Shown piece after piece: positions 23,288-31,735 of a DNA stretch of 32,872 bases (the first letter of the stretch is position 1; each line of letters opens with the position of its first letter). Position numbers and translations under genes: made by a program. Origin of the DNA: Lachnospiraceae bacterium (GTDB lineage: Bacteria > Bacillota > Clostridia > Lachnospirales > Lachnospiraceae); NCBI GenBank assembly GCA_029100405.1, contig JAQXPG010000026.1:1-32872 (forward strand). Direction: 5' to 3'. The notes beneath the pieces are model-generated. The model did not search any database and was not told the origin of the DNA. It saw nothing but the letters and a program-made list of their open reading frames with translations.

Positions 23288-24673
23288 ATGAAAAAAAGAA
23301 ATGCAGAAACGCAGCAAATCGCATATGAGAAGCAATATCACCGCATGACGCAGGAGCCGGTCGGACGTCTGGTTCGGGAACTTTCGCTTCCGACCATTAT
23401 TTCTATGCTGGTAACGAATATTTACAATATGGGGGACACTTTTTTCGTCAGCCAAATCGGGACAAGTGCCAGTGCAGCAACCGGTGTTGTCTTTGGTCTG
23501 ATGGCGATCCTGCAAGCCTTCGGTTTCATGTTCGGCCATGGAGCGGGGACTAATATTTCCCGGAAACTCGGTCAGAGGGATCTTAAGTCAGCAAAGAATT
23601 TCAGTGCCTGCGGATTTTACCTGTCACTTCTCACCGGTTCCCTGATCGGCCTTTTCGGACTGATCTTTCTGGATCCCCTCATGCGGCTTTTGGGCAGTAC
23701 GAATACCATTCTTCCCTATGCGAGAATCTATGGGATCTATATCCTTCTGGCCGGGCCGGCCATGACGACAGGCTGTGTGATGAATAATATTCTCCGTTAT
23801 GAAGGGCTGGCTTTCTATGGCATGGTAGGTCTGACAAGTGGAGGGATCCTGAATCTCTTCGGGGACGCCTTCCTCATCAATGTCTGTCATATGGGCATTG
23901 CCGGTGCGGGGCTATCGACTATGGTGACCCAGTATCTGAGCTGTCTGATTCTGATCCTGCCTTTCCTTCGGGGCAGGACGCAGAGCAGTTTTCATCCGAA
24001 ATATTTCACATGGAAACCGGCCATCGTGAAGAAGGTGATTTTTAACGGAATGCCATCTCTTGCACGAAACCTGTTGAACGCCTTATCTACGATGCTGATC
24101 AACCATCTGGCAGGTGGTTACAGCGATGCGGCAGTTTCGGCCATCTCGATCGTAAACCGTGTTACATTTTTCCTGAACTGTATAACGATCGGCCTCGGAC
24201 AGGCACTGCAACCCATAGCAGCCTATAATTATGGGGCGAAAATTTACTCCCGCTTAAAGAAGTGTTATTGGTATGTCTTCCGCCTGGCCAGTACTTTGCT
24301 TGTGATCCTGGCCATTCTTGCCTTTCTCTTTGCCGGCCAGATCGTTGGCTTCTTCCGAAATGATCCGGAAGTCATTCAAATCGGAAGCAGGATGATGCGT
24401 TTTATTAGTTTGAGTATGCCTTTCATGGCTATGTCCGTCTTTGGTGATATGATTTTTCAGTCGATCGGACAGGCCGCAAAAGCGACCCTTCTTACTTCCC
24501 TGCGCCGAGGTCTGTTTCTGATCTTCTATGCCTATTTACTGACTGCAATCTTCGGCCTGACGGGTCTGGAGATCTCGCAGGGCCTCTCAGAAATCAGTGC
24601 CAGCCTGATTGCCTTTCCTATGACCCTGCAATTCCTTCGTCATCTGCCAGAAGATCGGATAGAGAACGTATGA
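23288..24673 (+). CDS. MATE-family multidrug/metabolite exporter
   Basis: 461 residues from ATG 23288, the normal MATE length. About 12 membrane segments in two similar halves. The first half begins RLVRELSLPTIISMLVTNIY then NMGDTFFVSQIG, the usual MATE start; the second begins VKKVIFNGMPSLARNLLNAL. Members export cationic drugs or metabolites using sodium or protons. The frame is open upstream to TTG 23210, but those 26 codons do not match the family, so ATG 23288 is preferred despite a weak ribosome-binding site. Substrate unknown. Confidence 0.92.
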   Translation: MKKRNAETQQIAYEKQYHRMTQEPVGRLVRELSLPTIISMLVTNIYNMGDTFFVSQIGTSASAATGVVFGLMAILQAFGFMFGHGAGTNISRKLGQRDLKSAKNFSACGFYLSLLTGSLIGLFGLIFLDPLMRLLGSTNTILPYARIYGIYILLAGPAMTTGCVMNNILRYEGLAFYGMVGLTSGGILNLFGDAFLINVCHMGIAGAGLSTMVTQYLSCLILILPFLRGRTQSSFHPKYFTWKPAIVKKVIFNGMPSLARNLLNALSTMLINHLAGGYSDAAVSAISIVNRVTFFLNCITIGLGQALQPIAAYNYGAKIYSRLKKCYWYVFRLASTLLVILAILAFLFAGQIVGFFRNDPEVIQIGSRMMRFISLSMPFMAMSVFGDMIFQSIGQAAKATLLTSLRRGLFLIFYAYLLTAIFGLTGLEISQGLSEISASLIAFPMTLQFLRHLPEDRIENV

Positions 24674-24711
24674 TGGATCATAGATAAAAGAAAGACCATG
24701 AGGGAGAAAAG

Positions 24712-25227
24712 ATGATAGCAATCGTATGTTTGTCAGAGGATAATGGAATGGCTTTTAACCACAGGCGGCAAAGCCGGGACGAAAAACTGATCGACTACTT
24801 AATCAGCCGTCTTTCAGGCAAAACCTTACGGATGGATCCTTACTCTGAGGACTTATTTATGAAATATAAGGCCTTACCGGCTTCCGGAGGAATACCGGGA
24901 GAATGCCCAATCAACGAAGAAAACCATAAAGAAGGATCGGATCTGAATCTTTTTACAGATTTGGGAGTCCACATGATCGTAGAAGAAGATTATTTGGAGA
25001 AGGCACAAGAAACGGACTATTGTTTTGTGGAAAGAGAAGATCTCCTGCCCTACAAAGACCGGATTTCCTGCCTCATCCTCTGTCGATGGAACCGGAAATA
25101 TCCCATGGATCAGAAATTAGATCTGGATCTGTCGGAATACAAGCTTCGTTCTTCAGAAGATATTCCGGGAAAATCCCATGACAAAATCACAATTGAGGTG
25201 TGGGACAAGAGACAAGATCTTCATTGA
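24712..25227 (+). CDS. Uncharacterised protein, conserved N-terminus NGMAFNHRRQSRD
   Basis: 171 residues, soluble, acidic. The N-terminus (MIAIVCLSEDNGMAFNHRRQ) recalls a small family of uncharacterised clostridial proteins that I remember without an assigned function; the strand-then-NGMAFN start also faintly recalls dihydrofolate reductase. No catalytic motif can be named. GAGGGAGAAAAG precedes the ATG. It lies 38 bases after the MATE gene and 41 bases before the nuclease gene, so the three may form one operon. Confidence 0.68.
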   Translation: MIAIVCLSEDNGMAFNHRRQSRDEKLIDYLISRLSGKTLRMDPYSEDLFMKYKALPASGGIPGECPINEENHKEGSDLNLFTDLGVHMIVEEDYLEKAQETDYCFVEREDLLPYKDRISCLILCRWNRKYPMDQKLDLDLSEYKLRSSEDIPGKSHDKITIEVWDKRQDLH

Positions 25228-25268
25228 CAGAAGATATTCGAATGAGAGCCTTCACATGAGAGAGGAAA

Positions 25269-26351
25269 ATGCAGAAGAGAGAATTGGATGAAATGAAAGA
25301 GGAAAGAAAGAAGAAAAATCAATTTCGAAGAAATAAGTCCGTTTTTGCCTTGCTTCTTGCGCTGCTTCTTGTTTGGAGCGGATGGAATCTGACTGCCTGC
25401 ACAGAGCTGTCATCGGCCGGACAGAAAGCAAAGACAGAGATCAGTGCATCGGCTGATACAGATTTGAAACAAGGGGAAGACGCCGGTCAGACCGGTAGCC
25501 AGTCGGTCGATACAGATCTGAAACAGGGGGAAGACGCCGGTCAGACCGGTGGCCAGTCGGTCGATCCATCGGTTGATCCGTCGGTCGATCTTTCCAATGG
25601 TTCTATACCGGCCTACGATGGGAAGGCCTATATTTCCATCCATCAGAATGTACCATCCTTTTCCGATGCGGACAAGAAGAGGACAGATCCTTTTGAAAGC
25701 TACAGTGATTTGGATCAGCTGGGACGCTGCGGTGTGGCTTATGCCAACATCTGTAAGGAAATCATGCCGACAGCGAAGCGCGGACCGATCGGTGCGGTCC
25801 GGCCCAGCGGTTGGCATACCGTGAAATATGATATCGTGGATGGGAAATACCTCTACAATCGCTGTCACTTGGTTGGTTATCAACTGTCCGGTGAGAATGC
25901 AAATGAAAAGAATCTGATCACCGGAACCCGCTATCTCAATACTGAGGGTATGCTGCCCTTTGAAAATATGGTTGCCGATTATGTAAAAGAGACGAATCAT
26001 CACGTTCTCTATCGGGTAACGCCGATTTTTCAGGGGAATGATCTTGTGGCAAGCGGGGTTCAGATGGAAGCATGGTCGGTGGAAGATCAGGGCGCCGGAA
26101 TCTGTTTCAATGTATATTGCTATAATATCCAGCCCGGTATCACCATTGACTATGCAAGCGGAACCAGCAGCCTGGCCGGACAAGCTTCGGCAGCGACTGA
26201 TTCAGACCGCACGGTCTATATTACCGGAAGCGGAAAACACTATCATCTGACGCAAACGTGCAAGGGACTTACCAAGGCAAAATCGATCACTCCAATTTCA
26301 GAAAAGGATGCGATTGCGAAGGGTTATACCCTGTGTGGGCTTGAGAAATAA
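25269..26351 (+). CDS. Secreted DNA/RNA non-specific endonuclease, lipoprotein
   Basis: 360 residues. A basic N-terminus, a hydrophobic stretch (residues 25-40) and the lipobox LTAC (C44) predict a lipoprotein anchored outside the cell. Residues 62-110 are a low-complexity linker with two 18-residue repeats. Residues ~115-295 are a beta-beta-alpha-metal endonuclease domain of the EndA/NucA type, with the active-site stretch YNRCHLVGYQLSGENANEKN (H200) and GTRYLN (N224). Residues ~315-360 form a small Cys/His-rich tail (KHYHLTQTC, then TLCGLEK) seen on many secreted clostridial proteins, probably metal-binding. Likely role: degradation or uptake of extracellular nucleic acid. Confidence 0.88.
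   Translation: MQKRELDEMKEERKKKNQFRRNKSVFALLLALLLVWSGWNLTACTELSSAGQKAKTEISASADTDLKQGEDAGQTGSQSVDTDLKQGEDAGQTGGQSVDPSVDPSVDLSNGSIPAYDGKAYISIHQNVPSFSDADKKRTDPFESYSDLDQLGRCGVAYANICKEIMPTAKRGPIGAVRPSGWHTVKYDIVDGKYLYNRCHLVGYQLSGENANEKNLITGTRYLNTEGMLPFENMVADYVKETNHHVLYRVTPIFQGNDLVASGVQMEAWSVEDQGAGICFNVYCYNIQPGITIDYASGTSSLAGQASAATDSDRTVYITGSGKHYHLTQTCKGLTKAKSITPISEKDAIAKGYTLCGLEK
25455..25562 (+). repeat. 54-bp tandem repeat inside nuclease gene
   Basis: Two near-identical 54-bp units (25455-25508 and 25509-25562) encode two copies of an 18-residue unit (DTDLKQGEDAGQTG then S/G QSV). They are followed by a short DPSV-type repeat. It lengthens the linker between the lipid anchor and the nuclease domain and could vary in number between strains. 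Confidence 0.92.
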
Positions 26352-26366
26352 AGCTTGAGAAATAAA
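26339..26366. repeat. 14-bp tandem duplication across a stop codon
   Basis: GCTTGAGAAATAAA occurs at 26339-26352 and 26353-26366. It spans the nuclease stop codon, so the second copy carries a spare copy of the last codons and stop. It looks like a recent slippage duplication. Confidence 0.9.
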
Positions 26367-26382
26367 GCTTTTCTGGCTTCGA

Positions 26383-27591
26383 TCAATGCTGATCGATCCA
26401 CTCGTATGTCAGATGACCGAGGATCTTGATCCCTTCTTCAATCTGTTCATCGGAGGGGGAGGAGTAGTTCAGACGGAAGCCATTTGATTTGCCGTTAGGA
26501 TCTGCGAGAAAAGCGGATCCGGGAACACAGAGAACGCCTCGTTTGATGGACTCCCGAACAAAAGGATAGGCATCCATTCCTTCCGGCAAAAAGGCCATGA
26601 CAAAGAGGCCGCCCTCCGGTTGGCCGAAGGAAATGGAAGGATGAAAGTATTCTTTCATTTTGTCAATCATCAGAGTGGCCTTGTGGCGGTAAACCTCTCT
26701 GGAATGCTTGAGGTGGGCATTCCAGTCATACTTTGTCATGTATTCATTGCAGATATATTGGAAGAGTACATTCGAATGCACATCCGTACACTGCTTTGCA
26801 ACGCTGATGGGGCCGGTCAATGATTTGTCGAATACCAGAAAACCAATCCGGAAGGCCGGTGCCATGGTTTTCGAAAAACTGCCGCAGTAGAGTACTCGTC
26901 CGTCTGTGTCCATCGATTTCATGGTGGGTACGTTCTGACCGGCAAAACGCAGTTCCCCGTAAGGATTGTCTTCCAGAATCAAAATGTCATATTTCCTGCA
27001 GATCCGATAAACTTCCCGCCGCTTCTTCTCGGTAGAAGTAATACCGGTCGGGTTTTGGAAGGATGGAATCGTATAGAGGAAACGAACGTGTTCCCCATCG
27101 CTGGTCAGCTGCTGTAGTCTGCTTTCCAGGGCTTCTGTGTCAATGCCGTCCATCTGCATAGGAATACCGATAAGCTTCGCACCATAGGAACGGAAGGTAT
27201 TCAGGCAGCCGACAAAAGCAGGTTCCTCCGTCAGGACGACATCACCTTCATTGACCAGAATTTTCGTCGTAAGATCTGCACCCTGCTGTCCGCCGGAAAC
27301 GATGAAGAGCTCATTTTTCTCGAAATCAAATCCCTCTTTTTCGGAAAGATATTTCTTCAAAGTCTTTCTCAGCGGTGTGTATCCCTCGGTCAAGCCGTAC
27401 TGGAGTACAGAAACCGGATCGTCGGTCAGAACCTTTGATGCAATCTCCTCAATTTCACGGGTGGGAAAGGTCTCAACCGAAGGGTTTCCGCCACCGAAAG
27501 AAATCACACTCGGATCGGAACCAAGTTTAAAAAGTTCACGAATCATAGAACCGTGGAGATTTGCCATTTTATTTGAAATTTCAGCTGCCAT
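26383..27591 (-). CDS. PLP-dependent aminotransferase (class I, 2-aminoadipate/MocR-like)
   Basis: 402 residues from the ATG at 27591; one at 27603 is in frame, but AGAAGGG would then abut it. Fold-type I features: ISFGGGNPSVETFP near the start, QYGLTEGYTPLRK, the cofactor site SGGQQGAD, LEDNPYGELRF, and YCGSFSKTMAPAFRIGF with the PLP-binding lysine in SFSKT. It resembles 2-aminoadipate or aromatic aminotransferases and the catalytic part of MocR regulators, but has no HTH domain. The amino acid substrate is unknown. It converges with the nuclease gene and is divergent from the flavin reductase gene. Confidence 0.93.
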   Translation of the reverse strand: MAAEISNKMANLHGSMIRELFKLGSDPSVISFGGGNPSVETFPTREIEEIASKVLTDDPVSVLQYGLTEGYTPLRKTLKKYLSEKEGFDFEKNELFIVSGGQQGADLTTKILVNEGDVVLTEEPAFVGCLNTFRSYGAKLIGIPMQMDGIDTEALESRLQQLTSDGEHVRFLYTIPSFQNPTGITSTEKKRREVYRICRKYDILILEDNPYGELRFAGQNVPTMKSMDTDGRVLYCGSFSKTMAPAFRIGFLVFDKSLTGPISVAKQCTDVHSNVLFQYICNEYMTKYDWNAHLKHSREVYRHKATLMIDKMKEYFHPSISFGQPEGGLFVMAFLPEGMDAYPFVRESIKRGVLCVPGSAFLADPNGKSNGFRLNYSSPSDEQIEEGIKILGHLTYEWIDQH

Positions 27592-27652
27592 AATAAAAAC
27601 CATCCCTTCTAGTGACTTCTTTTAGCATGGATATGATCTTAATTTTTCCTAT

Positions 27653-27684
27653 TATAGCATAACTATCCTATAGCATAGCTATCC
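27653..27684. promoter_or_regulatory. Tandem 16-bp operator-like repeats at aminotransferase promoter
   Basis: TATAGCATAACTATCC (27653-27668) and TATAGCATAGCTATCC (27669-27684), one mismatch. Each holds ATAGC-ATA-RCTAT, an inverted repeat with a 3-base centre. The left one overlaps a minus-strand TATAAT (complement of 27651-27656) ahead of the aminotransferase gene, so a repressor or activator site is likely. Confidence 0.6.
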
Positions 27685-27759
27685 TTTCCATACACCGAAG
27701 TACAATATTAACGGGGCAGTCTGATGCGACATGGGACATGGCAGCGATTTCGATCTTTC

Positions 27760-27788
27760 TGGACGGCTATTGGCTCTTTTGTTATAAT
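27760..27788 (+). promoter_or_regulatory. Promoter of flavin reductase gene
   Basis: Perfect TATAAT (27783-27788) with a weak -35 (TGGACG, 27760-27765) at 17 bases, about 33 bases before the start codon. Confidence 0.45.
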
Positions 27789-27820
27789 GACTGCGGTTAT
27801 GTAAATGAAAGGAGGAAGGA

Positions 27821-28375
27821 ATGGAATTTTCAGGACAGAAATCAGTGATCGTGCCGGAAGGTGTATTCATTATCGGAAGTTATGATGAGCATGGCATACC
27901 GAATGCCATGAATGCAGCCTGGGGCCAGCAAAGTGATTATGGTGAGGTCACATTTTTCCTTGGAAAGCATAAAACCACGGAAAATATCAAGAAAACCAAG
28001 GCCTTTACAGTAGCTATGGCAACAAGGGATACGGTTGTGATCTCCGACTATTTCGGTGTAGAGACCGGAAATAAGGTCAATAAGATCGAGAAGGCCGGCG
28101 TACATGTTCATAAGTCAGAGCATGTGAACGCGCCAATCATTGAGGAATATCCACTGACTCTGGAATGCCAACTGAAATCCTTTGATGATGAGACGGGTGT
28201 TCTGACCGGAACCATCGTGGCTTCCCAGGTAGATGAAAGCATCCTGACAGATGGAAAAGTGGACCTTGACAAGATGAAACCGATCATGTTTGATATGAGT
28301 AATTGCACTTATCGTGAGATCGGACCGGTTGTCGGAAAAGCTTTTCACGATGGTTTGCAATTAAAAGAGGAATAA
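27821..28375 (+). CDS. Flavin reductase family protein (flavoredoxin-like)
   Basis: 184 residues, a single FMN-binding split-barrel domain. It starts with KSVIVPEGVFIIGSYDEHGI, then PNAMNAAWGQQSD and VTFFLGKHKTTENIKKTKAF, as in flavoredoxin-type flavin reductases that bind FMN and pass electrons from NAD(P)H or a partner. AAGGAGG lies just before the ATG. It is 28 bases upstream of the ECF S-component gene and may be co-transcribed with the transporter. Electron partner unknown. Confidence 0.88.
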   Translation: MEFSGQKSVIVPEGVFIIGSYDEHGIPNAMNAAWGQQSDYGEVTFFLGKHKTTENIKKTKAFTVAMATRDTVVISDYFGVETGNKVNKIEKAGVHVHKSEHVNAPIIEEYPLTLECQLKSFDDETGVLTGTIVASQVDESILTDGKVDLDKMKPIMFDMSNCTYREIGPVVGKAFHDGLQLKEE

Positions 28376-28403
28376 GTATTCACAGGAAATGGAGGAAAAA
28401 GAA

Positions 28404-28955
28404 ATGGATAAGAAATTTGGCATCAAACAAGTGGTAGCAATGGGTATTGGTACGGCACTATTTGTCGTTCTCACGATGGTACAGATCCCTTTTCCCATTC
28501 CAAATACATCACTTCAGCCCAGAATGGCGATTTTAGCCTTCTTTTCAGCAATTTTCGGACCTGTTGTCGGTGCAGTGATCGGACTTATAGGACATGCGCT
28601 TGGTGATGCAATCTGGTACGGCAGCGTATGGTGGAGCTGGGTTTTCCCTGAAGCAGTTGTCGGAATCGCTGTCGGACTTACAGCAAAGAAACTGGCTGTT
28701 AAAGAGGGCGGGTTTACAGCTTCTAAAATTGTTCTCTTTAATGTCGTTCAGGTTGTAGCAAATGCTCTTGCCTGGATCGTAGTTGCGCCGGTTCTGGATA
28801 TCCTTGTCTATGCCGAGCCGGCAAAAAAGGTATTCATACAGGGTATATTTGCCTTTATCGGTGATATCATCATCATCGGTATTTTGGGATCCATTCTTCT
28901 CGCAGCTTACTCAAAGATTGCAAGTAAGTCTTCCGGTCTGAAAGCAGAAGACTAA
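28404..28955 (+). CDS. ECF transporter S-component, UPF0397 family
   Basis: 183 residues from ATG 28404, chosen because GGAGG (28391-28395) is 8 bases upstream. Five or six membrane segments. The beginning (KFGIKQVVAMGIGTALFVVL, then IPFPIPNTSLQPR and FGPVVGAVIGLIGHALGDA) is typical of UPF0397 proteins, thought to be substrate-binding S-components of energy-coupling-factor vitamin transporters. The substrate is not established. It is followed by a fused EcfA-type ATPase and EcfT, so the system has all parts locally (a group I ECF transporter). Confidence 0.87.
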   Translation: MDKKFGIKQVVAMGIGTALFVVLTMVQIPFPIPNTSLQPRMAILAFFSAIFGPVVGAVIGLIGHALGDAIWYGSVWWSWVFPEAVVGIAVGLTAKKLAVKEGGFTASKIVLFNVVQVVANALAWIVVAPVLDILVYAEPAKKVFIQGIFAFIGDIIIIGILGSILLAAYSKIASKSSGLKAED

Positions 28956-29006
28956 GTCTTGAGTATTTAGTAGCTATTGTTTTATTTCTTAGAAAGTTTT
29001 GTTTCA

Positions 29007-30761
29007 ATGGAACCGATTATAGAATTTGAGAATTTTTCCTTCAAATATCGGTCTCAGGCAGAACCCACTTTACAAGATATCAATTTGAAAATCTATCCGG
29101 GTGAGAAGGTCCTGATTGCAGGCCAATCCGGCTCAGGGAAGTCAACCATTGCACATCTTGTCAATGCCCTGCTTCCCTGTTCCATCCCCGGTGAGAGCAA
29201 AGGTAAGCTCCGGGTTTGCGGGGAGGATCCCGCTAAGCTCGGAGTTTTTGGTATGTCAAAAAAGGTGGGAACTGTGCTGCAGGACACGGATGGACAGTTT
29301 ATTGGCCTGACCGTTGCCGAAGACCTTGCTTTTGCCCTGGAAAATGATGCCATAAAACAGGATGTTCTTTTCCAAAAAGTGAATGAGACCGCCGAGATCA
29401 TAGGGATGACAGATTTCCTCGACCACTCGCCGGAAGAACTGTCGGGAGGGCAGAAGCAGCGCGTATCCATGGGCGGCGTTCTCGTAGACGATGTTGATAT
29501 TCTCATATTTGACGAGCCTTTGGCGAATCTCGATCCTGCAACCGGCAAGAACACGATTGCCTTGATCGATGATCTCATGAAAAAAAAGGATCTCACGGTT
29601 CTTATTATCGAGCATCGGATCGAGGATGTTTTGTATAGAAATGTAGACCGTGTCTTAGTGATGGACCATGGACGATTAATTGCAGATCAGGATCCTGACA
29701 GTCTGCTGGAGCAGAATATTCTCTTAAATTTGGGAATCCGCGAACCGCTCTATATTTCCGCCATAAAGCATGCCGGTGGGGAGCTTTCTGCCAAGGATCA
29801 ACCGGCTCATGTTGAGACTATGAATATCTCACCCTATGCCGAAAAAGTACGTCGGTGGTACCAGAAAGCCCCGATTCGAAAGAGAGAGAATACAAATGAA
29901 TTTATTCTGGAAGCCCGGGGAATCACCTTCGCTTATGATAAAAAGAAGGTATTGAACAATGTTTCTTTCTCCATTCGGAAGGGAGAGATGCTTTCTCTCG
30001 TTGGAAAAAATGGGGCCGGAAAATCCACTCTGGCATCCATTCTCTGTGGTTTCTATAAGCAGAATGAAGGTCTTATCAAGCTGGATGGAACTGACATTTC
30101 CGGACTCACCATAAAGGAGCGGGGCGAGAAAATCGGTTATGTCATGCAGAGCCCCAATCAAATGATCAGTAAGCCGATGATCTATGATGAGGTTGCACTA
30201 GGGCTTTCTGTCAGAGGTGTTCCGCAAGATGAGATCAAAAGAAGGGTCTATGAGACATTGAAAATTTGCGGCCTTTATCCTTACAGAAACTGGCCGGTAA
30301 GCGCACTTTCCTTTGGGCAGAAGAAGAGAGTATCCATTGCTTCCATTCTGGTTTTGAATCCCGAGATCATGATATTGGACGAACCGACTGCGGGCCAGGA
30401 TTACAGTCATTATACGGAAATCATGGAATTCCTTAAGTATTTGAATGAGGAAAAAGGTCTGACCATTCTCATGATCACACATGATATGCACTTAATGCTG
30501 GAATATACCGATCGGGCTTTGGTTCTCTGTGATGGACAACTTCTCGCCGATACCTATCCGGAAAAGGTTCTGACAGATCATGAACTGACCGAGAAAGCTT
30601 ATTTAAAACGGACATCACTTTATGATCTTGCGATCAAATGTGGTATCGAAGATCCTTCTGATTTTGTGGCTAGATTTATTGAATTTGAACGGCAGAATCC
30701 GGATGACGTCAGGAAAAAAGCTGTGGAAGAGCGAAGAAAGCTCGAAGAGGAAAATAAATGA
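29007..30761 (+). CDS. ECF transporter ATP-binding protein, two fused ATPase domains
   Basis: 584 residues from ATG 29007. Two ABC ATPase domains in one chain. First: Walker A GQSGSGKSTI, signature LSGGQKQRVSMGG, Walker B ILIFDEPLANLD. Second: Walker A GKNGAGKSTLA, signature LSFGQKKRVSIAS, Walker B IMILDEPTAGQD, H-loop ITHD. This equals EcfA1 plus EcfA2 fused, as in YkoD-like proteins. It powers uptake with EcfT and the S-component. It overlaps ecfT by 4 bases (ATGA). The ribosome-binding site is weak (AGAAAG). Confidence 0.94.
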   Translation: MEPIIEFENFSFKYRSQAEPTLQDINLKIYPGEKVLIAGQSGSGKSTIAHLVNALLPCSIPGESKGKLRVCGEDPAKLGVFGMSKKVGTVLQDTDGQFIGLTVAEDLAFALENDAIKQDVLFQKVNETAEIIGMTDFLDHSPEELSGGQKQRVSMGGVLVDDVDILIFDEPLANLDPATGKNTIALIDDLMKKKDLTVLIIEHRIEDVLYRNVDRVLVMDHGRLIADQDPDSLLEQNILLNLGIREPLYISAIKHAGGELSAKDQPAHVETMNISPYAEKVRRWYQKAPIRKRENTNEFILEARGITFAYDKKKVLNNVSFSIRKGEMLSLVGKNGAGKSTLASILCGFYKQNEGLIKLDGTDISGLTIKERGEKIGYVMQSPNQMISKPMIYDEVALGLSVRGVPQDEIKRRVYETLKICGLYPYRNWPVSALSFGQKKRVSIASILVLNPEIMILDEPTAGQDYSHYTEIMEFLKYLNEEKGLTILMITHDMHLMLEYTDRALVLCDGQLLADTYPEKVLTDHELTEKAYLKRTSLYDLAIKCGIEDPSDFVARFIEFERQNPDDVRKKAVEERRKLEEENK

Positions 30762-31585
30762 CAAGAATGATCTCATATTCGGACAAAGGCACCTGGATCC
30801 ACAAATTGAGCGGGTTTACCAAGCTTTTGTTTTTCATTTTATGGTGTACTGTTAGTGCTTTGACTTATGATACGAGAGTTCTTCTTCTCATGATTCTAGT
30901 CGGCATCTATATTTTTATCGCATCAAAGACCGAGTGGAAGCAGATCAGCTCTGTATTCAAGGCCGTCATGTTTTTTATGATCCTGAATCTGATTTTTATC
31001 TACATTTTTGCTCCAAATCAGGGGACAGCGATTTATGGAACAAGACATGTACTCCTTCGCCTGTCCGGTCCTTATTCTCTGACGAGGGAACAACTTTTCT
31101 ACGAGTTCAACGTTATGATCAAGTACTTCACTGTTGTTCCGGCCGCCTTTATATTTCTCATTACGACGAATCCCAGTGAGTTTGCAGCTTCTTTGAATGG
31201 GGTAGGTATTCCTGCTTCGATTTCTTACTCTGTTGCGATCACACTGCGCTATATTCCTGATATTCAAGATGAGTATCATAAGATTCGGAATGCTCAGGAA
31301 GCCCGGGGAATCGAGCTTTCCTCCAAGGGAAAGGTCAAAGACAGAATCCGAAATACAGCTGCCATCATATTTCCATTACTTTTCACATCTATGGAACGGA
31401 TCGATACCGTCAGTAATGCAATGGAGCTTCGAGGATTCGGAAAGAAGAGAAAAAGAACCTGGTATTCCAGAAAAGCACTGTCTCGAAATGATATTTTGGT
31501 CCTTGTATTTATTATTGTATTCTCTGTAGCCGCACTGGTTTTCACCTATTATGATGGGAGCAGATTCTATAATCCCTTTCATTAA
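30758..31585 (+). CDS. ECF transporter transmembrane protein EcfT
   Basis: 275 residues. N-terminal membrane segments, then the cytoplasmic coupling region with the two Ala-Arg-Gly-type motifs of EcfT (NAQEARGIEL and MELRGFG) that dock on the ATPase, and a final membrane segment near the C-terminus. Its ATG overlaps the stop of the ATPase gene (ATGA), showing translational coupling. It completes the ECF transporter with the S-component at 28404. Confidence 0.93.
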   Translation: MTRMISYSDKGTWIHKLSGFTKLLFFILWCTVSALTYDTRVLLLMILVGIYIFIASKTEWKQISSVFKAVMFFMILNLIFIYIFAPNQGTAIYGTRHVLLRLSGPYSLTREQLFYEFNVMIKYFTVVPAAFIFLITTNPSEFAASLNGVGIPASISYSVAITLRYIPDIQDEYHKIRNAQEARGIELSSKGKVKDRIRNTAAIIFPLLFTSMERIDTVSNAMELRGFGKKRKRTWYSRKALSRNDILVLVFIIVFSVAALVFTYYDGSRFYNPFH

Positions 31586-31659
31586 CAGGGCCCGTTACAA
31601 GATAATTCCCGGAAGGGGAAATGATCGTTTCATTTGTTACTTCAACTGGAAACCAAATA

Positions 31660-31668
31660 TGATATAAT
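31660..31668 (+). promoter_or_regulatory. Extended -10 promoter of lipase gene
   Basis: TGATATAAT (31660-31668), an extended -10 with perfect TATAAT. A poor -35 (TTCAAC, 31641-31646) lies 16 bases upstream. The lipase ATG is about 68 bases downstream. Confidence 0.6.
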
Positions 31669-31712
31669 GGTTTCGCAATTAAGATTTCACAATGAGGGAG
31701 TGAAATCGAGGG

Positions 31713-31734
31713 TTTTACCATAAAGGGGGTAAAA
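31713..31734 (+). promoter_or_regulatory. Hairpin enclosing the lipase ribosome-binding site
   Basis: TTTTACC (31713-31719) can pair with GGTAAAA (31728-31734); the AAAGGGGG ribosome-binding site lies in the 8-base loop and stem, next to the ATG. It could dampen translation. The stem is AT-rich and weak. Confidence 0.35.
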
Positions 31735-31735
31735 A

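Noticed and set aside
25410..26183. 257-codon minus-strand ORF antisense to the nuclease gene
   Set aside because: Shadow of a gene with clear lipobox and nuclease motifs; its apparent repeats are the complement of the 54-bp repeats.
27821..28403. Riboswitch upstream of the ECF transporter
   Set aside because: Only 28 bases separate the S-component gene from the flavin reductase gene, and I saw no FMN or thiamine riboswitch signature in 27604-27820.
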